Below, piece after piece: positions 1-6,548 of a DNA stretch of 8,614 nt. Numbering within the stretch: position 1 is the stretch's first letter; every line of letters starts with the position of its first letter. The stretch spans positions 1-8,614 of the forward strand of contig REAQ01000169.1 of assembly GCA_004294195.1 (NCBI GenBank). Reading direction: 5' to 3'. A program made the position numbers and the translations under genes. The notes beneath the pieces were generated by a model. The model did no database searches and had not been told where the DNA came from. It worked only from the letters and a program-made list of their open reading frames with translations. Source of the DNA: Sphingobacteriales bacterium (GTDB lineage Bacteria; Bacteroidota; Bacteroidia; Chitinophagales; Chitinophagaceae).

Positions 1-237
1 GGAATAGGAGTAGAGTTTAACATCATTAAAGATACCATCAGAGTTATTAACCCTATTGAAGGAGGGCCTTCTGAAAAAATTGGAATTAGAGCAGGCGATA
101 GGTTGATAAAAGTGGAAGGTAAAAACGTAGCTGGCGTTAAAATTACGAATAAGGAAGTTTTTGAAAAATTAAGTTTGCTTGATCCCTCTAAAAGCGCTTA
201 TTTTGCAGTCCGAATTAAGGAACTCAAAGAAAACTGA
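1..237 (+). CDS. C-terminal part of a PDZ-domain protein, abnormal 3' end
   Basis: The frame is open from the first base and stops with TGA at 235-237, giving 78 residues. Residues 1-57 read as a PDZ domain of the kind found in Bacteroidota carboxyl-terminal processing proteases (S41 family): a GIGVEF opening, an IEGGPSEKIGIRAGD carboxylate-binding/turn region and a ITNKEVFEKL helix. In S41 enzymes this helix is normally followed by RGPKGT-like residues, the end of the PDZ domain and the protease core with its Ser/Lys dyad. Here residues 58-78 (SLLDPSKSAYFAVRIKELKEN) show no resemblance to that and the frame simply ends. The tail looks more like the end of a helical, TPR-like protein, which is my inference. 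G+C in bases 1-171 is about 35% by hand count, lower than most of the window. It may be a truncated gene, a fusion or an assembly junction. The stop lies one base before the secG ATG. Confidence 0.55.
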   Translation, partial: GIGVEFNIIKDTIRVINPIEGGPSEKIGIRAGDRLIKVEGKNVAGVKITNKEVFEKLSLLDPSKSAYFAVRIKELKEN

Positions 238-238
238 C

Positions 239-592
239 ATGTCATTACTGTTTTTAATACTGATCATTGTTGCTTCGGCGCTGTTGGGACTTATTGTGTT
301 GATCCAGAATCCAAAAGGTGGAGGTTTATCCGGAAATATCGCCGGTTTCAGCAACCAATTCATGGGTGTTAAGCAAACGACAGATGTGCTGGAGAAAGGC
401 ACCTGGATTCTTGCTGGCGTTATTGTTTTTCTGTGCCTGATTTCATCGCTGTTGATTAATAGCCCAAGCACAGACAACAATATGATTAAAAACATCAATA
501 CCAATACGGGTACTACAACCACTCCGGTACAACAGGCACCAGCAACCAATACTGCGCCGCTGCCTAGCACTACTACGCCGGCAGCCAAATAA
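239..592 (+). CDS. secG: preprotein translocase subunit SecG
   Basis: SecG is the small accessory subunit of the SecYEG inner-membrane channel and assists SecA-driven protein export. The 117-residue product has two hydrophobic segments, about residues 2-22 and 55-74, joined by the conserved cytoplasmic loop LIQNPKGGGLSG (21-32). After the second segment there is a polar, low-complexity tail (75-117) rich in Thr, Pro, Asn and Ala. Similar extensions occur in other Bacteroidota SecG proteins, so it is not in itself strange. I chose the ATG at 239 because the protein then begins directly with the first membrane helix. An upstream in-frame ATG at 179 would add 20 polar residues and overlap the preceding gene. 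The ATG follows the previous stop by one base, and a strong terminator follows the gene, so secG is probably the last gene of its transcript. Confidence 0.95.
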   Translation: MSLLFLILIIVASALLGLIVLIQNPKGGGLSGNIAGFSNQFMGVKQTTDVLEKGTWILAGVIVFLCLISSLLINSPSTDNNMIKNINTNTGTTTTPVQQAPATNTAPLPSTTTPAAK

Positions 593-615
593 TTGAAAAT
601 AGCCTCATCTTATAC

Positions 616-642
616 AAAAACCCTGCAATTAGCAGGGTTTTT
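616..642 (+). terminator. intrinsic terminator after secG
   Basis: A perfect hairpin pairs CCCTGC (621-626) with GCAGGG (632-637) around the loop AATTA. It is extended by AAAAA (616-620) pairing with TTTTT (638-642), and the run continues into a T-rich stretch to about 650. This is a textbook Rho-independent terminator. The flanking A and T tracts make it potentially bidirectional, but the neighbouring genes run on the plus strand. It separates secG from mltG. Confidence 0.9.
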
Positions 643-662
643 GGTTATTTTGACCTTTATAT

Positions 663-1688
663 ATGATCAGGAAATTTTTATTTACGGTTTTACTGTTTCT
701 CGTTGTTTCTGCTGCATTGGCAGCATGGTTTGCACTGGGAAGCACCACCTCCTTTGAAGGCAAGTCGCAGGCCTTGTACATTCCTTCTTCCGGCAACACC
801 AAGGCCTCTGTAATGAAAGAACTGCAAGACAAGAGAATGTTGTCCTCCCCCACCACCTTTTCAATACTTGCGAATGTCCTTGGTTATTGGGATCATATTA
901 AACCAGGAAAATATGTGATTGACAAAGGCACCAGCACACTGGACCTTGTTCGTATACTCAAAAATGGCCGGCAAACGCCGGTAAAACTGGTCATTAATAA
1001 ATTTAGGACCCGGGAAGACATTGCAGGTTATATCGGCAGGCAAATGGAACTGGATTCTACGGCCATCCTGGATTTCTTCAACCATCCTGACTCTGCAAAA
1101 ATCCTTGACTTGGATACCAATACCATTGTTACTACCGTCATTCCCAATACCTACGAAATGTATTGGACAACTCCCGCACATAAAGTGATCAGGCGATTGT
1201 ATGATGAAAGAAATAAATTCTGGAACGAGGAAAGGGAATCCAAATTGAATGTACTCGGTCTGGACAAATCCCAAACCTACATACTGGCTTCTATAGTAGA
1301 AGAGGAAACCAATAAGAACGATGAGAAACCGGTAATGGCCAGTGTTTACTTAAACCGCATGAAAAAAGGCATGACTCTTTCTGCGGATCCCACCGTCAAG
1401 TTTGCACTGAGGAATTTCGGACTGAAGAGGATCACCATACCACTGATCAGGGAAAGTGCAGCTTCACCTTACAATACGTATATGCACAAAGGCCTGCCGC
1501 CAGGTCCCATTTGTACGCCGTCCATTAAAACAATAGACGCTGTGCTGAATGCCGCGCAAACAGACTATCTTTTCTTCTGCGCACGTACAGATTTTTCGGG
1601 ATACCATAGCTTTGCTTCCAATGAAACTGACCACTTCAGGAATGCAAGGGAATACCAGAAAGCACTGGACAGTTTGCGGATCAAATAA
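663..1688 (+). CDS. mltG: endolytic murein transglycosylase MltG (YceG-like)
   Basis: MltG cleaves nascent peptidoglycan glycan strands at the inner membrane and is thought to act as the terminase that sets strand length. The product has 341 residues, the usual size. One N-terminal membrane anchor spans about residues 4-25, with the rest outside. A LysM-like region covers roughly 35-105, including the pattern KPGKYVIDKGTS at 80-91. The catalytic YceG domain follows. The signature ILASIVEEET (207-216) contains the expected catalytic Glu, residue 213 by comparison with E218 of Escherichia coli MltG. It is followed by VYLNRMKKGMTLSADPTV (228-245) and the substrate-groove segment SPYNTYMHKGLPPGPI (268-283). 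The start is the ATG directly before the anchor, with no clear ribosome binding site. The next gene begins 9 nt after the stop, so the two are probably cotranscribed. Confidence 0.96.
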   Translation: MIRKFLFTVLLFLVVSAALAAWFALGSTTSFEGKSQALYIPSSGNTKASVMKELQDKRMLSSPTTFSILANVLGYWDHIKPGKYVIDKGTSTLDLVRILKNGRQTPVKLVINKFRTREDIAGYIGRQMELDSTAILDFFNHPDSAKILDLDTNTIVTTVIPNTYEMYWTTPAHKVIRRLYDERNKFWNEERESKLNVLGLDKSQTYILASIVEEETNKNDEKPVMASVYLNRMKKGMTLSADPTVKFALRNFGLKRITIPLIRESAASPYNTYMHKGLPPGPICTPSIKTIDAVLNAAQTDYLFFCARTDFSGYHSFASNETDHFRNAREYQKALDSLRIK

Positions 1689-1697
1689 CCTGAACCC

Positions 1698-2654
1698 GTG
1701 ACCAAATTTGAACGGCTCATCATCACTTCTCCGCCAATTGCTTTCCTGATCAGGAAATCAAAGAAGATTTCCTTGCCCGGATTTGAAGGCCTTCCCTTGT
1801 ATGATGTTGCCGTATTTTTTTTCCGGCAAACCCAGCAGATCGGTCTGAATGAAAGAGCTGCTGCTATCTCTTTTAACTTCCTGATGGCGATTCCCCCACT
1901 GGCTATCGTACTGTTCACAATCCTTTCGCACCTTCCGATGTCAGACAAACTTTATCGGGAAGCTTTGTTGCTGATCAGGCAGATCACACCTGATCAATCC
2001 ACATATAAAATACTGAAGTCAGTCATGGATGACTTCTTCAAACCAGGAAGTGGCACGTTATCGGTGAGTTTGATCTTTGCCATTTTTTTTGCATCAAATG
2101 CAGTGATCACCATCATGCGCACCTTCAATAAATCCATTCTCCATATAGACGTAGAAAAGCGAAATTTTTTTGAAATCCGATATGAGGCAGTGAAGCTCAC
2201 CATTCTTATCATCACGTTGATTATCGGAACGATGTTGATCATCGTACTACAGGGCAACGTTCTGGGACTGGTTCGTAAATGGTTGTCCATTAAAAACAAA
2301 TCCCTGGATTGGGTGGTGGAATTACTTCGATTAGGACTTACCTTCTTTATGGTTTTTTTCTCGATCGCATTCATTTATCGTTTTGCGCCTGCGATTGAAA
2401 AAAAATGGAAGCTGAGTTCACCCGGCGCCTTGCTGGCTACCTGCCTGATCATTGCCTTTACCTATGTATTTTCTTACTGGGTTAACAATGTAGCATCCTA
2501 TAACAAAGTTTATGGATCTCTTGGAAGCATCCTCATCCTTATGTTGCTTGTATTTGTCAATTCACTGGTTTTGCTCATCGGATTTGAATTGAATGTATCC
2601 ATCAATTCTTTGAAGTCTATCGCCAGAAGAAGACAGGCAGAGGAAGGCGCGTGA
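1698..2654 (+). CDS. YihY/BrkB-family inner-membrane protein
   Basis: This is a 318-residue member of the YihY/virulence-factor BrkB family. These polytopic membrane proteins have an unsettled function: some were annotated as ribonuclease BN by mistake, and transport roles have been suggested. Six hydrophobic segments are visible, at about residues 54-77, 118-140, 166-190, 209-229, 243-264 and 272-298. Family hallmarks include AAISFNFLMAIPPL (54-67), IYRFAP (226-231), SPGALLAT (241-248) and the last helix with YGSLGS (272-277) and GFELN (295-299). The start is GTG, 9 nt after the mltG stop, which suggests translational coupling. The basic N-terminus (residues 1-30) fits a cytoplasmic location. 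The C-terminus (301-318) is short, polar and basic. The family assignment is firm and the biochemical role unknown. Confidence 0.9.
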   Translation: MTKFERLIITSPPIAFLIRKSKKISLPGFEGLPLYDVAVFFFRQTQQIGLNERAAAISFNFLMAIPPLAIVLFTILSHLPMSDKLYREALLLIRQITPDQSTYKILKSVMDDFFKPGSGTLSVSLIFAIFFASNAVITIMRTFNKSILHIDVEKRNFFEIRYEAVKLTILIITLIIGTMLIIVLQGNVLGLVRKWLSIKNKSLDWVVELLRLGLTFFMVFFSIAFIYRFAPAIEKKWKLSSPGALLATCLIIAFTYVFSYWVNNVASYNKVYGSLGSILILMLLVFVNSLVLLIGFELNVSINSLKSIARRRQAEEGA

Positions 2655-2731
2655 GTACAAGGGGAAGGGATTAGGGGGAGTGCATAGCTGCGTCTGTAAA
2701 GCATCATGAACATTATACGAACTACAAGAAT

Positions 2732-2739
2732 TATATTTG
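2732..2739 (+). promoter_or_regulatory. candidate -7 promoter element for the creatininase-family gene
   Basis: TATATTTG matches the Bacteroidota housekeeping -7 consensus TAnnTTTG exactly. Transcription would start around 2745-2748, leaving a leader of only about 8-10 nt before the ATG at 2755. I see no convincing -33 TTTG or TTG at the expected distance, so the call rests on the -7 element and its position. It also argues against the in-frame TTG at 2737, which lies inside the element. Confidence 0.45.
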
Positions 2740-2754
2740 ACAAAAGCATCAGAG

Positions 2755-3480
2755 ATGTCCAGACCTTTCATTTTAGCCGAAGCAAATTGGTCTACCGTTC
2801 AGCAAACTGCATATGATACAGCTGTGATCACCTGGGGCGCCACTGAGGCACATAACTATCACCTGCCCTATGGTACAGACAATTACCAGGCTTCCTATGT
2901 TGCGGAACGCGCAGTGGAAAGAGCATGGTTTAAAGGAGCGAAAGTAGTATTGCTGCCGGGGATTCCTTTTGGCGTAAACACCGGACAGGCAGACATCAAC
3001 CTTTGCATCAACATGATGCCCTCCACCCAGCTGACCATCCTGAAAGATATCTGCTCCGTTTTGGTACTACATAAAGTTGGTAAGCTGGTGATTATAAACG
3101 GACATGGCGCTAACCAATTTGTGGCCATGATCCGGGAGTTGGCAGGCCTGTTTCCACAGCTGTTTATCTCGGTGGTGAACTGGTACCAATCTGCACCTAA
3201 GGATGATATTTTTGAACACCCGGGAGATCACGCAGATGAAATGGAAACCATGGATACTGCCGGAGATGGCGCCACCAAGTCGTTCAAGCTGGATGGCTTC
3301 AAACAGGGTTGGGCCTGGACGCAGCGGCCATGGTCCAAGATCACCAAAGACACTGGATCCGGAGATCCTTCCAAAGCTACCTTGCAAAAGGGCGAGATCT
3401 TTCTCAACCGGACGATCGAAAACATTGGAAATTTTCTCTATGATCTCAGTCAGCAATCGATCGATGAATTGCTTCACTAA
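2755..3480 (+). CDS. creatininase-family amidohydrolase
   Basis: Members of this metal-dependent family hydrolyse amide-type bonds in small molecules: creatinine amidohydrolase, the formamide hydrolase ArfB and the peptidase MftE belong to it. Most Bacteroidota members have no known substrate. The 241-residue product is of family size and probably cytoplasmic, with no signal peptide. Expected metal-site residues are visible in GATEAHNYHLPYGTD (28-42: Glu31, His33, Asp42), in INGHGAN (114-120: His117) and in HADEMET (159-165: His159, Glu164). The later SGDPSKATLQKG (202-213) is typical of the C-terminal half. The motif at 115-120 is NGHGAN, so it lacks the Glu that creatininase itself has in NGHYEN; I therefore do not call it creatininase. 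I chose the ATG at 2755 over an upstream TTG at 2737 because the TTG lies within a promoter-like element. Confidence 0.85.
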   Translation: MSRPFILAEANWSTVQQTAYDTAVITWGATEAHNYHLPYGTDNYQASYVAERAVERAWFKGAKVVLLPGIPFGVNTGQADINLCINMMPSTQLTILKDICSVLVLHKVGKLVIINGHGANQFVAMIRELAGLFPQLFISVVNWYQSAPKDDIFEHPGDHADEMETMDTAGDGATKSFKLDGFKQGWAWTQRPWSKITKDTGSGDPSKATLQKGEIFLNRTIENIGNFLYDLSQQSIDELLH

Positions 3481-3482
3481 GG

Positions 3483-3490
3483 TACATTTG
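3483..3490 (+). promoter_or_regulatory. candidate -7 promoter element for the TonB-dependent receptor
   Basis: TACATTTG is an exact match to TAnnTTTG. It begins three bases after the stop of the preceding gene and ends 16 bases before the receptor ATG at 3507. The predicted transcription start, near 3497, would give a leader of about 10 nt. No good -33 motif stands at the usual distance; the nearest TTG (3469-3471) is too close. If the element is active, the receptor can be expressed independently of the upstream amidohydrolase gene. Confidence 0.45.
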
Positions 3491-3506
3491 TGTTCCAATT
3501 GATGAC

Positions 3507-5858
3507 ATGAGAATTTTAGTAGCGTTTTTATCCGTCCTTGTCTTGCTTCAGTCTACCCAGGCTCAATCAAACTACTCCATTCAGGGAAAAGTCATTAACC
3601 AGCAAGGCGAGCCCATCCAGGGCGCTTCTGTAGTGCTGCTCAATGGCGTTAAAGGAACCGTGACAGACGGCATGGGTGCTTTTACCCTCCTTGTTTCCAA
3701 GACCGGCACATATACCCTCGCTATCAGTTCAATAGGCTATGCAGAAAAGCTGATGACCGTAATAGCAGGAACTGCTTCAACAACACTAAACATCATCCTT
3801 ACCCCATCCTCGCAGGTATTGGATGAACTGTTGGTCAGTGCAGAAAAACAAGATGAAAAACTACAAAAAGTTGCATCCGCGATCACTACCATACCTGCCA
3901 GGCAGATCCGGGAATACAGGCTTTGGGACATCCGTGAGATCAGCGGCATCGTTCCAAACTTGTATAGTGCCAACTCCGGCGATTACCGGAACGTGACCTC
4001 TGTGCGTGGCATCACCACTACTTCTTATGAACAAGCGGTGGCAACATATATTGATGGTGTTAACCAGTTCAGTCTTGACACCTACATCCCTCAATTACTT
4101 GATGTAGAAAGAATCGAAATTCTTCGAGGCCCGCAAGGCACACTGTATGGACGAAATGCTATGGGTGGGGTGATCAGCATCATTACCAAAAAACCAACAA
4201 ATAAGACAGATCTCTATGCCGAGGCCACCATCGGCAATTATAACCAGCAACGATATATGCTTGCGCTGAAAACCCCTTTGATTAAAGATAAACTCTTTAT
4301 AGGTGCTGCAGGATTGTTTGAAAAAAGGAATGGTTATTACACCAATGCGTTTACTGGTCAGGACTTTGATGCGCAGCAACGGTTCATGGGTAACTACTAC
4401 CTAAGCTATGTGCCATCAGCCAGGTTTTCAGCAACGCTCAACGTAAAACACTCACACAATGCGAACCAAGGTGCGTTCCCATTGAACGCAGACAAAACCT
4501 CCGCACTGGAAGAACCATTCCTGCTGAATCAAAATGCCATCGCTACAATGAATGACAATGTATTGAACACCTCGTTGGTGTTGAAATACAATAGCGGAGC
4601 TGTTCGTTTTCAATCCATCAGTGCGTGGCAATCCAATAGCAGAATATATGATGCGCCCATTGATGGCGATTTTTCCACGCTTGATGCCATTGCTATTGTG
4701 AATGACTATGGCAACAGCTTCAATAAAGTGAAAGTATTCACCCAGGAATTCAGGTTTCAATCCAGAGATCTGCAAGAACAAAAAATCCGATGGAATGCCG
4801 GACTGTTTTTCTTCCACCAAGACAATCCTACCCGGCAAGGCACCTATTTCGGGAAAGATGCCCCTCTCCTGGGTCTGCCGGATTCAGAATTTACCATTAT
4901 CTCTAATAACCTTGGAAAAAACATCGGAGCTTCAGCATATGGCCAACTCAACTGGTCGCTGACGGAGAAACTGGAATTGATTGGCGGACTCCGTTTCGAT
5001 TATGAGCAGCGTAAGCTTACCGTTTCTGGTGAGTATGAAAAAGCGGGCAATAGCTTTCCAACACAGGAAGATACCAGTGCAACAGCGAATTTTACAGCGA
5101 TATCCCCTAAAGCGGGTCTGCAATTCTCCTTCACAACGGAGCGTATGATGTATCTTATTTATAGCAGGGGATATAGAGCAGGTGGATTTACTTCCTTAGG
5201 CTCTGATCCAAGTCAGCCTCCGTTAGCGCCTTATGATCCTGAGTTCAGTAACAATATTGAACTGGGATGGAAACAGTCCTGGGATAACCAACGGTATAGG
5301 CTGAACGCAAACCTGTTTTACACTTTTGTCAACAGTGTTCAAACGCCAACCCTCATCCTCCCCGATGCCATTACCGTCATCAGAAATGCAGGTAAACTAA
5401 ATAGTAAAGGAGCCGAACTGGAATTTGCAGCCTCTCCAGTTAAGGGAGTTGAGCTGGTATTGAATGGCGGCCTTACCGATGCCACGTATACAGAGCTTAC
5501 CATTCCCAAAGACGGACAAGCCGTAGATTTATCGGGGAACAAACAGATCTTTACCCCCGCCTATACTGCCATGGGGGTGGCCCAATACAGCTACCCAATT
5601 TCTTCGAAAATCAGATTATCCGCGAGGGTTGAAGTGCGTTTATTCGGAAAGCAGTATTTTGACTTAGCCAACTCCATCAGCCAGGATGCCTACAATCTCC
5701 TGCATGCACGCGTTGGGGCTACATTGGGAAAAGCTGATTTCTATGTATGGATGAGGAATTTAGCCAATACCACGTTTATTGCCTACGGTTATGACTTTGG
5801 CGGCGTGCACCTGGGCAATCCGAGAACCTTTGGCGCTACTGCTTCCATCAGACTTTAA
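3507..5858 (+). CDS. TonB-dependent outer-membrane receptor with N-terminal carboxypeptidase-D-like domain
   Basis: This 783-residue outer-membrane protein imports a bound ligand using energy passed on by TonB. A signal peptide occupies residues 1-19 or 20, with cleavage likely after the Ala in STQA. A carboxypeptidase-D-like regulatory domain follows (about 24-100; IQGKVINQQGEPIQGASVVL then GTVTDGMGAFTL). The plug domain spans about 118-229 and contains VRGITTT (166-172), DVERIEILRGPQGTLYGRNA (199-218) and GGVISIITKKP (220-230). The remainder forms the beta barrel, ending in ATASIRL. The plug resembles siderophore-type receptors such as FyuA more than SusC: the protein is shorter than typical SusC (about 1000 residues) and no SusD gene follows. 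The ligand cannot be read from sequence; a ferric siderophore or similar compound is my inference. The C-terminal residue is Leu rather than the usual aromatic. An AraC-type regulator gene converges on it. Confidence 0.92.
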   Translation: MRILVAFLSVLVLLQSTQAQSNYSIQGKVINQQGEPIQGASVVLLNGVKGTVTDGMGAFTLLVSKTGTYTLAISSIGYAEKLMTVIAGTASTTLNIILTPSSQVLDELLVSAEKQDEKLQKVASAITTIPARQIREYRLWDIREISGIVPNLYSANSGDYRNVTSVRGITTTSYEQAVATYIDGVNQFSLDTYIPQLLDVERIEILRGPQGTLYGRNAMGGVISIITKKPTNKTDLYAEATIGNYNQQRYMLALKTPLIKDKLFIGAAGLFEKRNGYYTNAFTGQDFDAQQRFMGNYYLSYVPSARFSATLNVKHSHNANQGAFPLNADKTSALEEPFLLNQNAIATMNDNVLNTSLVLKYNSGAVRFQSISAWQSNSRIYDAPIDGDFSTLDAIAIVNDYGNSFNKVKVFTQEFRFQSRDLQEQKIRWNAGLFFFHQDNPTRQGTYFGKDAPLLGLPDSEFTIISNNLGKNIGASAYGQLNWSLTEKLELIGGLRFDYEQRKLTVSGEYEKAGNSFPTQEDTSATANFTAISPKAGLQFSFTTERMMYLIYSRGYRAGGFTSLGSDPSQPPLAPYDPEFSNNIELGWKQSWDNQRYRLNANLFYTFVNSVQTPTLILPDAITVIRNAGKLNSKGAELEFAASPVKGVELVLNGGLTDATYTELTIPKDGQAVDLSGNKQIFTPAYTAMGVAQYSYPISSKIRLSARVEVRLFGKQYFDLANSISQDAYNLLHARVGATLGKADFYVWMRNLANTTFIAYGYDFGGVHLGNPRTFGATASIRL

Positions 5859-5878
5859 CCTCAATTAATAATCGAGGT
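5858..5878 (+). terminator. weak hairpin between the convergent receptor and regulator genes
   Basis: ACCTC (5858-5862) pairs with GAGGT (5874-5878) around an A/T-rich 11-base loop, followed by the T-rich stretch AATATTTCTATTT. The stem has only five pairs and starts at the last base of the receptor stop codon. Its place in a 31-base gap between two convergent stop codons fits a shared terminator, but it is weaker than the one after secG. Confidence 0.4.
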
Positions 5879-5889
5879 AATATTTCTAT

Positions 5890-6282
5890 TTAATTGTATT
5901 TCAGCTTTTTAAGATACTGACTTGGGGAGCAACATGCAAATTTGGTGAAAGCTCTAATGAAGGTGGTCCTTGAGTTAAACCCTGCTTTATAGGCTAAGGC
6001 TTCCAAAGTCCAACGATGGTAATCTTCGTTCAATAGCAGTTCCTTAAAATATAAAACCCGATGCTGGTTGATGAAATCATTAAAGTTCATCCGATATTCC
6101 CTATTGATCAATGCTGAAAGGGTTGGCACATTGATTCCCGTTTTTGATGATAACTCTTGTAGTGAAAACCCATGAGCGAGATAGGGCTTTTGAATGATCA
6201 TGTACTCTTCAACATGGTGCTTTTGCAACATGGACCTGTCTGTATTAGACAGACCTGCGAAAATTTGGCTGTGGACTGACAT
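5890..6282 (-). CDS. AraC-family DNA-binding protein, HTH domain only
   Basis: The product has 130 residues and is essentially one AraC/XylS-type DNA-binding domain with two helix-turn-helix units. The first covers about residues 40-62 (SLQELSSKTGINVPTLSALIN) and the second about 92-115 (TLEALAYKAGFNSRTTFIRAF). It ends with the typical SPSQYLKKL (119-127). The QKPYL (31-35) and INREYRMNFNDFINQHR (59-75) stretches resemble the C-terminal DNA-binding part of larger Bacteroidota regulators that carry a membrane or TPR sensor region. Here no sensor domain or membrane segment precedes it. I chose the ATG at 6282. An in-frame TTG at 6342 would add 20 residues, but it lies upstream of a promoter-like element at 6312-6319. 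It may regulate the convergent receptor gene, or be a remnant of a longer regulator; neither is shown by the sequence. Confidence 0.8.
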   Translation of the reverse strand: MSVHSQIFAGLSNTDRSMLQKHHVEEYMIIQKPYLAHGFSLQELSSKTGINVPTLSALINREYRMNFNDFINQHRVLYFKELLLNEDYHRWTLEALAYKAGFNSRTTFIRAFTKFACCSPSQYLKKLKYN

Positions 6283-6311
6283 AAGCAATAAGTGGTTGGT
6301 TGTTAACTGTT

Positions 6312-6319
6312 CAAACTTA
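6312..6319 (-). promoter_or_regulatory. candidate -7 promoter element for the AraC-type gene
   Basis: Read on the minus strand the sequence is TAAGTTTG, an exact match to TAnnTTTG. Transcription would begin near 6305, about 23 nt ahead of the ATG at 6282. A minus-strand TTTG at 6337-6334 is only 14 nt upstream, shorter than the usual spacing to a -33 element, so the upstream half is uncertain. A repeated TGTTAAC word flanks the element (6301-6307 and 6344-6350). Confidence 0.4.
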
Positions 6320-6474
6320 GTGATCCGTATAGCCAAATGCAAGTGTTAACCCAAAACCCGTGTTTAAAAAAGCGAAAATGAAACATTTTGACAAGCCTTA
6401 GGGTGCTTTTTCATAAAAACCCGACTTGCAGGAGTGATTTCCATTGCAGAATTTTTAAATCTGAACAGTCTATT

Positions 6475-6548
6475 CGGGATGTAGCGCAGCCGGGTAGCGC
6501 GCTTCGTTTGGCACGAAGAGGCAGCAGGTTCGAATCCTGTGTAAATCC
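6475..6548 (+). tRNA. tRNA-Pro(TGG)-like gene with defective acceptor stem, possibly a pseudogene
   Basis: Three arms of a tRNA are intact. The D stem is GCGC (6484-6487 with 6497-6500). The anticodon stem is CTTCG/CGAAG (6502-6506 with 6514-6518), around the loop TTTGGCA with anticodon TGG at 6509-6511. The T stem is GCAGG/CCTGT (6524-6528 with 6536-6540), around TTCGAAT. The 5' acceptor strand CGGGATG (6475-6481) and the T-A at positions 8-9 are as expected for bacterial tRNA-Pro. Two things are wrong. Position 37 is C (6512), where proline tRNAs have G. The 3' strand GTAAATC (6541-6547) does not pair with the 5' acceptor strand, where CATCCCG would be expected. No terminator follows before the epimerase stop at 6564. 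It may be a decayed or rearranged tRNA gene, or a tRNA-like RNA with another role. Confidence 0.55.

Noticed and set aside
179..238. Upstream ATG that would add 20 residues to SecG
   Set aside because: It overlaps the preceding frame and would put polar residues before the first membrane helix, where SecG proteins normally start.
3203..3502. 99-codon plus-strand frame inside the amidohydrolase gene
   Set aside because: It is fully overlapped by a gene with clear family motifs and itself has no recognisable domain.
6283..6342. TTG start that would add 20 residues to the AraC-type protein
   Set aside because: The added stretch covers a TAnnTTTG promoter-like element and shows no domain resemblance; the ATG at 6282 fits better.
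6375..6389. Small hairpin AAAATG/CATTTT with a 3-base loop
   Set aside because: It is A/T-only apart from one pair, too weak to be a terminator or a convincing RNA element, and expected by chance in this A/T-rich gap.
6401..6422. GGG-TTTTT / AAAAA-CCC inverted repeat
   Set aside because: Pairing needs a three-base bulge, the T run lies inside the stem rather than after it, and no gene end is served by it.
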